Below are positions 26,197 through 33,090 of a DNA stretch of 33,090 nucleotides, piece after piece. The notes below the pieces were generated by a model. That model was not told the DNA's origin, did not search any database, and was given only the letters and a program-made list of their open reading frames with translations. Source of the stretch: a virus; IMG/VR virus record IMGVR_UViG_3300045993_000281, positions 1-33,090 of that record; one strand, 5' to 3'. The translations under genes and the position numbers were made by a program. Numbering within the stretch: the first letter of the stretch is position 1; every line of letters begins with the position of its first letter.

Positions 26197-29100
26197 CGCT
26201 TTGCACCTGTTAAGAAAATAGAACTACTGCCAGCGTTATTTGCACCGCCAGAACTACCTGGATTGCGCCGAAGATACAACGTATACGTCTTTGAGCCTGT
26301 GGTTGGGATAATAGTTCCTTGCACCGCAACAGTTCCCCCAAACCCGCTAGAAAAACTATATCCAAACTCTGAGGTCGCACCATCAGAAGAACTTATATAA
26401 CAATCTATCTGGTATGGTCCATCACTCCCGAGCGGCGCTACTTGACACATACCACTGACGTACGCCCTATCGGGTAAGTCTGTAACGCTACTACCAAAAT
26501 TAAAGCTAGTTGACACAACAGGTAGCCAGCTTGTCGTTAAGGAACCGCCAGAGCCTGTATTCGCATTTACCCCAGTAATGGCGTTCCCAGCTACCTTTAA
26601 TGTACCAATAGACGCATCCGCAATCTTTGCACTGTCAATTGCAGCGTCAGCTATCTTGGCCGTAGTTATAGTAGCTTCCGCAATAAATGCAGCCTTCATA
26701 TACACCCCTACAGGGTAATACACGCCGTCTACATCAGTACCTGGTGTTGTCCGAACAACAAATGGTAAAGCCGGAGGCACCCCTGGGCCAGCTGGAGAAG
26801 CAATATAAAACTCATCTGCACGGATTGCAAAAGTACTGTATGGTACAAATGGAAAGCTAAGACCTGCATGGTCTCCTGCCCCAATTACTGGAGCAACACT
26901 TGATAGGCCAAATCCTGAAACATAACCATAGTTATCGATCTTAACAGACCATTGATTCTTCAGATTATTGGTAGTTTCAACTAACGAGCCTACGCCTGTC
27001 CCAACACGAGTTCCTAAGGCCGTATAGAACTGGCTTTCGGTTATTTGACTCGTAAGTGATGTCAGTAAAGTAGATACGTCCACACCGGACGTAGCTGCGG
27101 AGTTTCCCCCACAAATAGTCGAATTCGCCCCGACATCCTGATCTCTTGATACCCATTTTACGTACACCCACCATATTCTAGCAGGGTCTGTTGGAAACGT
27201 AAACACACTGTTAGTAGTAGAGCCCATGTCAATCCAACCACCAGTGGCTGTAGTCGGCGCTGCACCTGAGTAACCTAATGGTTGACTCCACGCAAAGACT
27301 TCTGTGTGGTGGTAACCGCCATGTTCTGTATAATTACCTACAGGGATTCCAGTAACAAACACATGGGTTATAGCTGCGTTAACAGCAAAACTTCCAGGGG
27401 TAGGTGTATTTGCACCACCTGAGTTCACGACACGGTTATCTTGTGTCAGAACCGTAAGAGAACGATTATACGTGTTTCCCTTATACACAGCCCTTAACAC
27501 AACACTACCGGACGCTGCCGTTAATGCTGTCAGAACGTACCGTCCACGATTTGTCGGAGGAAGAGCATTATCCATCGTAACCGTACAATTGATAGCACTA
27601 TTGAACGAAAATGTCACTTGGTCGGTATGACTTTTGTCAATACCGCTGTCTAATATCGTAAAATCTCCGAAGAACAGAGGAACACCACCGCCATCAAGTA
27701 GGACGGGGACATTAGTAGTAGGATTTTGTGATACAATAAACGTATTCTTACTTATTGCAGCAACAATTTGGCCGTTGTTGCCGACCAATGTGATATCGAG
27801 TAGCGGCCAACGTGAGCCTGTAGCTTCGCTTAATTCTGGCGCAGTCTTTCCGGCAGCTGTTTGCGCCACAACAGTGAAGGTATAATTACCACGGTCTATT
27901 GAAGGTAACTCAAAACGTAAATCGCTTGTTTGCCCAACTTCTATCCAAGCTGTGCCTCTTTTGACCTCAGTTGCAGCTGTGCTAGTAAACTTAATGATAT
28001 AGTTAACAACACGCGGATCAGGCGATTTAGCCCATGTTAATACGCCAGAGGTAAAGTCCTGCAATTGGCTCGTATCGCTAAAGAATAGATTAGACGCTTG
28101 CGCGACTTCCATTAGATATATGTTACGCGCTTGTACATATTCAGTATCCGCTGCATTCCAAGCAAGATTCCTACAATCATACTTTATAGCCTGTACAATT
28201 GCATTACCTGCGTCAGATACTTTGACTTCCTCAATCTGTAACAATTCCCCTGGGTCAATGCCGAGTACAATACTCGTTATCTTGATAATATCACCAGGTT
28301 CCAGTCCTGCGTATTTAGTACGCAACGCAAATTTATAAATAACCTGCGCGCGGGAACTTCTAACACGTTCTTCTGCAACAGCCTCCGCATGGAATGAGTC
28401 AGAACAGCCTACTTGTGTTATTTCTGATTCTAGCGGCAGATCATTATCTTGAAAACGATACAACTCATACAAGTTGTGTGTACTACCAATACCGCCTGTA
28501 GAGTTGTATATCTTAGGGTCATTTTTAGAAGGCCATGAGACAGAATTTTCAGCAAAATCTTCGGATTCGTCAGAAAATTTGACTGTACAATAATTCAACC
28601 GTTCTTGGCTACTAGGCCAAATTGTTCCAACAGCTTCGTCACGAACGATATCGTTGTCTGTAAGATACGCAACTACCACATCATCTGTCCAATTAGCATT
28701 TCCTGGGGCTGGTAGAGAGCCTGTAGTAGAAGCCGCTGCCCTATACAAAGATACGTCCGTAGTGTATCCGGCGGGGTATTGTACGACATCCCCGATCTGA
28801 TATACTGACCCTGGCCCATGGGAAATGTATTCAGTGGGGTATACTAGACTTAGCTTATATTTTCCATCGCTCCAGATAAGCTCGGCGCCTTCCATTGTTC
28901 CTAGGATTAGCTCAATATTATCACGAATCGGCCTTGAAGTATCAATCATGAGATTACATTCAAACCGACTAATATTTCTATTATTTACTTTGCTAATTTC
29001 CGTCCATAGTTTGCCATTCACTGGCGCTGAGGATATTACGCGATAATCACAAAACTGTTTTGCCCTATAGAAGGATAACCAATCAATCTGAGAGCTTGCC

Positions 29101-30269
29101 AAGCCACGACCATAATCTGCATTGGTAAGATAATCTAGTAATACCTCGGCAGGGTTGTTAGTATACGTAGTAGTTGCACCCCACAACGAGACATCCGGCC
29201 CTGTCAATCTTTTTACCTTTTGGCCCTCGACATAAAATGTTACACTAGGCACACCTGTATAAGCCGGATTATCTCTATCCAATCTGAATACCATAGATGC
29301 ATGGGTACACCCATTAAAAGCAGCATAATTACGTGCAGAATCATTTCCCGAAACCAATGGATCGACTACACTGTCAGTGTAAACGTGGATTCTATGTCCT
29401 GTCACCCTGTTGTTTTCACGGTAAGCAGCATCATTATACGATCTATCGTTGACGTCTACAAACCAAACTTTGCTTATACCTGCGCGGCAGATAGCTTGCT
29501 GCACAAAAAGGAATTCATGCTTAGTGCCGGTAACGTTGTCAGTAAGCGCGCCTGTACCAATGGCTATGGACGCGTTTTCAGTTGGAATATTAGCTATTAT
29601 TTGGCCAGTGGAGTTATTATAGGAGACCAAAGAGTATGTTACAGTAACTATCGCCGTGTCCGTATTAGGGTCATACCCTCCGGAAAATATATCATTTTCT
29701 GTCACGGTGAATAAAAATCCCGCTTTCGCAGAACCTACTCCAAATACGTTAGAGTAGCCAGGCTCGCCAGTAAAGGTTATTTGCGTAGATGTAAAACTGG
29801 CGGACGGCCAGCTGCTGCTCCACGTATTAATATAATTAATTCTTGCCACGCTGACTGTTCCGTCTGTGTTCAATACTTCGGGTACAGTCGCTCTAATTTC
29901 CAAAATGGTTGCAGCGCTCTTAGAGTTGAATACGGTACGGCCATCACCAACACTAGTGAATACAAATGCCTTATTTAGCGCTAACATACTGGAATCCGCA
30001 TTCGCGTATGTGTAGTCAGAAGCTACCCTATGATAAACGCGGTTTCCACCCACTTTATTTCTGCCGTAAGCAACAGGCAAGCTGGTAGATTCACCTTCTG
30101 TTACAATTCTAAAACCCTTTTGTCTGTCTGCTTCTGCCGCCGCCTTTGACGCTAATTGTTTTTGGCGCATACGTTGATATAGAATCGATGAGACTGTAAG
30201 TGCCGCCATTATAGCGGTACTCCATAACATCTCAAAGATAGTGCCAACTAATGCTGTGATTAGTCCCAT
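26193..30269 (-). CDS. Tail tip attachment protein, lambda J-like, 1358 aa
   Basis: A central host-specificity protein at the tail tip. Residues about 1-30 are hydrophobic (MGLITALVGTIFEMLWSTAI), then RIVTEGESTSLPVAYGRNKV (about 56-75) matches the start of J-like hub domains. The middle has GVPSVTFYVEGQKVKRL and NNPAEVLLDYLTNADYGRGL, typical of J homologues. The region after 700 has fibronectin-III-like beta repeats (VNYIIKFTSTAATEVKRGTA). Near the end, TITTAKIADAAIDSAKIADA gives the usual J C-terminal coiled segment, followed by a small beta domain. The ATG at 30269, preceded by AAAGGAAATATA and overlapping the previous stop (TAATG), is better than one six codons earlier. Confidence 0.88.
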   Translation of the reverse strand: MGLITALVGTIFEMLWSTAIMAALTVSSILYQRMRQKQLASKAAAEADRQKGFRIVTEGESTSLPVAYGRNKVGGNRVYHRVASDYTYANADSSMLALNKAFVFTSVGDGRTVFNSKSAATILEIRATVPEVLNTDGTVSVARINYINTWSSSWPSASFTSTQITFTGEPGYSNVFGVGSAKAGFLFTVTENDIFSGGYDPNTDTAIVTVTYSLVSYNNSTGQIIANIPTENASIAIGTGALTDNVTGTKHEFLFVQQAICRAGISKVWFVDVNDRSYNDAAYRENNRVTGHRIHVYTDSVVDPLVSGNDSARNYAAFNGCTHASMVFRLDRDNPAYTGVPSVTFYVEGQKVKRLTGPDVSLWGATTTYTNNPAEVLLDYLTNADYGRGLASSQIDWLSFYRAKQFCDYRVISSAPVNGKLWTEISKVNNRNISRFECNLMIDTSRPIRDNIELILGTMEGAELIWSDGKYKLSLVYPTEYISHGPGSVYQIGDVVQYPAGYTTDVSLYRAAASTTGSLPAPGNANWTDDVVVAYLTDNDIVRDEAVGTIWPSSQERLNYCTVKFSDESEDFAENSVSWPSKNDPKIYNSTGGIGSTHNLYELYRFQDNDLPLESEITQVGCSDSFHAEAVAEERVRSSRAQVIYKFALRTKYAGLEPGDIIKITSIVLGIDPGELLQIEEVKVSDAGNAIVQAIKYDCRNLAWNAADTEYVQARNIYLMEVAQASNLFFSDTSQLQDFTSGVLTWAKSPDPRVVNYIIKFTSTAATEVKRGTAWIEVGQTSDLRFELPSIDRGNYTFTVVAQTAAGKTAPELSEATGSRWPLLDITLVGNNGQIVAAISKNTFIVSQNPTTNVPVLLDGGGVPLFFGDFTILDSGIDKSHTDQVTFSFNSAINCTVTMDNALPPTNRGRYVLTALTAASGSVVLRAVYKGNTYNRSLTVLTQDNRVVNSGGANTPTPGSFAVNAAITHVFVTGIPVGNYTEHGGYHHTEVFAWSQPLGYSGAAPTTATGGWIDMGSTTNSVFTFPTDPARIWWVYVKWVSRDQDVGANSTICGGNSAATSGVDVSTLLTSLTSQITESQFYTALGTRVGTGVGSLVETTNNLKNQWSVKIDNYGYVSGFGLSSVAPVIGAGDHAGLSFPFVPYSTFAIRADEFYIASPAGPGVPPALPFVVRTTPGTDVDGVYYPVGVYMKAAFIAEATITTAKIADAAIDSAKIADASIGTLKVAGNAITGVNANTGSGGSLTTSWLPVVSTSFNFGSSVTDLPDRAYVSGMCQVAPLGSDGPYQIDCYISSSDGATSEFGYSFSSGFGGTVAVQGTIIPTTGSKTYTLYLRRNPGSSGGANNAGSSSIFLTGAKR

Positions 30270-30883
30270 TATATTTCCTTTCCCCATAGCAACTGGACGC
30301 CTTTCGAACCAACAAAAACTTGGTCGAAAGACGTATCAGTTGCGCTACTTGGTCTTTGTCTAATACTTTCTCTATTAGTTAAGAAAGACCTAACAAGACT
30401 TAATTGACCCAATGGTGACGCACACTCTACCGTAACCATTACCGCACCGTCTAAATTAATATCGTATGAGGCCCTGTCTACAGCGCCACTGTATGCGAGA
30501 ATAGTGTCCGTAATAGATAAGAATGGCGAACCAGGAGACACACCTGAAATAATAGTCTCTGTGGTATTTATAAAGCCCATGCGTACATTTACAGTGTAGC
30601 CTATCCAACCAGCTTCAAAGTATGGTCTAAACTCAAAGTCAGGATCTGTAAACTTCAGTGTATATACTTGGCGGTCAACTACCTGTGTAATTTTAGGGGG
30701 GTCTACACTCACTAGCTTAGACCCACCGAAATAAGTATCCCCGTCAACGATAACATTATGCGCTAACGTACACTGTCTTCGCATAGGAGTTGCTGTGCCA
30801 TTTCCCTGCATAGACATTATATAAAAGTATTGTATTAGCTGTGTATTTAGCAGGGTCTGTATATTTGCACTAATCGCGCGCAT
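30269..30883 (-). CDS. Tail-tip-associated minor tail protein, 204 aa
   Basis: A protein between the distal-tail gene and J, the place of small hub proteins. The C-terminus has ECASPLGQLSLVRSFLTNRE then DTSFDQVFVGSKGVQLLWGK, resembling minor tail proteins of this position that read SPLxxL...R.x(T)...DxxF..V....WG. It is beta-rich with several DxxxDG loops. GGAGGCGATATA precedes the ATG. The name is based on position and pattern, not a proven homologue. Confidence 0.68.
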   Translation of the reverse strand: MRAISANIQTLLNTQLIQYFYIMSMQGNGTATPMRRQCTLAHNVIVDGDTYFGGSKLVSVDPPKITQVVDRQVYTLKFTDPDFEFRPYFEAGWIGYTVNVRMGFINTTETIISGVSPGSPFLSITDTILAYSGAVDRASYDINLDGAVMVTVECASPLGQLSLVRSFLTNRESIRQRPSSATDTSFDQVFVGSKGVQLLWGKEI

Positions 30884-31491
30884 TATATCGCCTCCACTAG
30901 TTTAATTGAACCTGGGTCTTGCAGCATACCATCTGAGTATATCATACCGGATACCGTGTCGGTGTCGTAGTATGCCTCCATCGTAACCCAACCGCCGCGC
31001 ATAATTATAGACGTCGAGGGTGTATTGGCTAACAGTCCCGGAAATATTTCGATAACACCGGCGGCTAATATCTTTTTAACCATATGAACTTTCGCGCTTG
31101 TATTAAACTTAATAAACTCACCAACAACATGCGTACCATTGGATGTAATGCTTGTGTTGCTAGCCACCGCATTAACCAGGACCATCGAAGTACTCCCTGG
31201 AATAGCCTGTATCGCAGGTGTAACCGGTTGTGGCATACGAACGTATATCTTATTGAAATGTCCATTAAGAATACTATTCATCATGAAGTCTACAGAATCG
31301 TTCGTAGGCGCAATCCTCGCTTCAATTTCCCAGCGCTGTGCGGCTTGTCCTGCAACAAATCTTTTCAGGGATAATGTATCCGATACAAATACCGGCACAT
31401 TAGATTTCAATTGTAATGGGGCGGCAAATACGCCAGCCAACTGGTTATCCCATCCGTAATTAGTAGCGTCTTTTAGAATACCGTATAACAT
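30883..31491 (-). CDS. Minor tail protein, 202 aa
   Basis: Lies right after the tape measure gene, where distal tail proteins are encoded. Contains VGEFIKFNTSAKVHMVKKIL then VIEIFPGLL (near 125-155 in the short form) and a final DTVSGMIYSDGMLQDPGSIK. These resemble distal tail proteins that carry a repeated IKF...KVxxV...I.P.L fold. I start at ATG 31491, with AAGGAGAAATTC upstream. A GTG 17 codons earlier would include a very stable hairpin in the coding region. Confidence 0.7.
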   Translation of the reverse strand: MLYGILKDATNYGWDNQLAGVFAAPLQLKSNVPVFVSDTLSLKRFVAGQAAQRWEIEARIAPTNDSVDFMMNSILNGHFNKIYVRMPQPVTPAIQAIPGSTSMVLVNAVASNTSITSNGTHVVGEFIKFNTSAKVHMVKKILAAGVIEIFPGLLANTPSTSIIMRGGWVTMEAYYDTDTVSGMIYSDGMLQDPGSIKLVEAI

Positions 31492-31518
31492 GAATTTCTC
31501 CTTGTCGAATAATGAGAG

Positions 31519-31542
31519 GTAAGCACTCCGAAGAGTGCTCAC
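31519..31542 (-). promoter_or_regulatory. Hairpin with cUUCGg tetraloop between tail genes
   Basis: On the minus strand GTGAGCACTC-TTCG-GAGTGCTTAC: ten pairs with one G-U, closed by C(UUCG)G, the most stable known RNA tetraloop. It starts seven bases after the tape-measure stop and is not followed by a T-run. It may protect the 5' end of the downstream tail mRNA or set the ratio of tail proteins. Confidence 0.55.
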
Positions 31543-31548
31543 GACTCA

Positions 31549-33090
31549 TTACTGACGAATGTTGTTTTCGTAATTGTGTCTGTTGACACCCGTGGCAATA
31601 TTTGGGATCATCTTTTGGATCTCCGACCTTGTTTGCCTTGAAACATCTCCAGTAATATTAATGTTAAACACTTGTTGTTCTTTTGCGGGTGCTCTAGATG
31701 CCATTATATCTTTCATGGCAACAAAGTCGTTTCTTCCGGTGGTAAACGCAGGTGTACCCGCAATACCACCCATCGCGTAATGCGCCAAAGAGCCATTATT
31801 TATTTGGCCCAGCAAATGTGCATAACGTTGTGTAGACTTAGCATTGACTACAAATTCCCCATTTGACAGCATCGCAGGTATAGAATCAGACAAGCTACTG
31901 CCCAATCCCTTAACAAAACCACCTGAAGCGTAACCGCCACCATCCCATACCATTGCGCCAGTGCCAGCTGAACTTCCACCAACACCGCCACCGAAAAAGG
32001 AGGTTGCTATCTTAGCAATGGAGAAGAATTGCCCCCATCCGTCCTTGCTGCCACCGCCACTAAACATACCCAGAAGCCCCTGAAACATACCGCCTAGACC
32101 ACCCAAAAGTGCGGATAGGCCACCACCAAAGATGGAGCCGAGACCTGCAAGGCCGCCACTTAGACGTTCCGTCATGGTCATGTTAGCGTTAACAAATACA
32201 TCACCAAGCTGACTGAACCCACTTTTCATGGTTTCAAGTCCTGCATTTGCTGACATTCCAACCTTCTTCTGACCTGATACTGGATCAAATGCTGTCGGAT
32301 CTTGATTATCACCAAGCTGTATTACACCACCGTTAGCTTCGCCTTTTAGAGCTTGATTTGGGGTATTTAGTGAAAGATCAGTTCCACCGCCGAACCCTAG
32401 AGCAGAGGTAAGTTGCTGAATAGCTACAGTCAACTCATTCATGGCCAGTACTTGGTAGTCCTTTTCGTTATTACCGCCAAATAATCCCGCAGCCTTGCCG
32501 AATAGACTTTCACCAAGGCTTCCGAACAGATTGCTAAACAGGCCGCCTTTCTTCGTAACGGCACTCATCATACCGTCTACAAAAGTGTCTATTATGCTGC
32601 TCGTTAGCGTATCCATTACACTTGTTAAAAAGCCCTTGAACGTGGTTTTACCTTTGGCGAAGTCCTTGATGCCAGTGGAGATGGAGTCCCTCATCTGTTG
32701 CATCATGTTCTGGCCAGCGCGATAGGCTTGCGTATCGGTACGCTTCATTGTTGCAAGCGTCAAAATCTCAGCCAGTTTCTCGTCAAGCAATACGCGTGTT
32801 TCAGCCGCAGCAATCCTTACGGACTTCTCTATTGCAGGGTTTTTCATCACTGTGTCAGCATTCTTCATCTGAGCAGCAATGTCTTCAAAGATAGCTTCCA
32901 TGCCTGGACGGATTAATTCTGCACCGTCGATTTTAGCACCTAGCCCTCTAAACATATCGAGGTACTCCGAACCATTCGTCCTGAATCCACTGATATCCCG
33001 CCCTAGATTTACCTTGCGAGCCTCAATACGTGCCTCTGTCGCAGCCTTTTCTTCCGGTGTAAGGTCCACAAGAGCTCTTCGCGGTGCACC
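31549..33090 (-). CDS. Tape measure protein, C-terminal part (5' end beyond right edge)
   Basis: The frame is open from the right edge, so at least 513 residues are the end of a longer protein; the first visible GTG at 33069 is not needed. Features are an amphipathic helical N-terminal part (about 1-150), Gly/Phe-rich hydrophobic stretches (GGLFSNLFGSLGESLFG; GGLAGLGSIFGGG; LLGGLGGMFQGLLGMF), and the tape-measure C-terminal motif GGYASGGFVKG...SDSIPAMLSNGEFVVNAKST. This protein sets tail length and leaves the tail during DNA ejection. The C-terminal VFNINITGDVSRQTRSEI is also typical. Confidence 0.85.
   Translation of the reverse strand, partial: GAPRRALVDLTPEEKAATEARIEARKVNLGRDISGFRTNGSEYLDMFRGLGAKIDGAELIRPGMEAIFEDIAAQMKNADTVMKNPAIEKSVRIAAAETRVLLDEKLAEILTLATMKRTDTQAYRAGQNMMQQMRDSISTGIKDFAKGKTTFKGFLTSVMDTLTSSIIDTFVDGMMSAVTKKGGLFSNLFGSLGESLFGKAAGLFGGNNEKDYQVLAMNELTVAIQQLTSALGFGGGTDLSLNTPNQALKGEANGGVIQLGDNQDPTAFDPVSGQKKVGMSANAGLETMKSGFSQLGDVFVNANMTMTERLSGGLAGLGSIFGGGLSALLGGLGGMFQGLLGMFSGGGSKDGWGQFFSIAKIATSFFGGGVGGSSAGTGAMVWDGGGYASGGFVKGLGSSLSDSIPAMLSNGEFVVNAKSTQRYAHLLGQINNGSLAHYAMGGIAGTPAFTTGRNDFVAMKDIMASRAPAKEQQVFNINITGDVSRQTRSEIQKMIPNIATGVNRHNYENNIRQ

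Noticed and set aside
29220-29714. Longest plus-strand frame (164 codons), antisense to the J-like gene
   Set aside because: It lies wholly inside a well-supported tail gene, has no family resemblance and no good ribosome site; the other plus-strand frames are likewise shadows of minus-strand genes.
1-33090. CRISPR array, insertion sequence, integrase, attachment site
   Set aside because: No regularly spaced repeats, transposase-like or recombinase-like protein seen on either strand; the one tRNA shows no adjacent integrase or partial tRNA copy.

Overview
The window is a densely packed piece of a double-stranded DNA tailed-phage genome (or an intact prophage). It is roughly mid-40s % GC by eye. 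Every gene I can support lies on the minus strand, so transcription runs from high to low coordinates. The host is most likely Gram-negative, because the lysis cassette carries a nested Rz/Rz1-type spanin pair whose outer partner is a lipoprotein. The phage pairs a long-tail-type (siphovirus-like) tail module (tape measure, small tail-tip proteins, a 1.36 kb-residue tail-tip J-like protein) with a T7-type transcription and replication set (single-subunit RNA polymerase, family A DNA polymerase, gp6-like 5'-3' exonuclease, gp2.5-like SSB). I cannot name the phage genus or host species from sequence alone.

Layout in transcription order, right to left. 33090-25139: the tail. It holds the C-terminal part of the tape-measure protein, two small tail-tip-associated proteins, the J-like tip protein, a DUF4376-like protein and a GNAT-like protein. 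25138-24834: a 305-bp gap with promoter-like elements. 24833-18923: distal tail and host-recognition proteins, including a 907-residue protein made of 20-residue tandem repeats plus a SPRY domain, and a fibre with YadA-like repeats. 18914-16612: the lysis cassette. It holds a holin-like membrane protein, a DUF5675 protein, an EF-hand membrane microprotein, Rz with Rz1 nested inside it, a SleB-type endolysin and a four-cysteine microprotein, and it closes at a good intrinsic terminator. 16560-14190: a region of very short genes, mostly membrane or unknown, punctuated by stem-loops and ending in a second strong terminator just before the RNA polymerase leader. 14180-1: the RNA polymerase operon and the replication genes, with many 1-4 bp start/stop overlaps, one tRNA with a CAU anticodon, a MazG-like protein, a DUF1289 protein, the exonuclease and a SegE-like GIY-YIG nuclease.

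How it may work together. A host-transcribed early region probably makes the single-subunit RNA polymerase, which then reads phage promoters. The best promoter candidate I see is an 18-bp element present in 17/18 identical form upstream of the SSB gene and upstream of the distal tail genes, both times in a rare intergenic gap. The DNA polymerase, SSB and exonuclease form a T7-like replication core; helicase/primase, capsid and packaging genes are not in the window and presumably lie outside it. Several genes were missed by simple length cut-offs: I call protein genes of 21 to 56 codons where a strong Shine-Dalgarno sequence or an ATGA overlap supports them. I also correct several starts (for example 3217, 2726, 10127, 14733, 15616, 16084, 30269, 31491) on ribosome-binding-site evidence.
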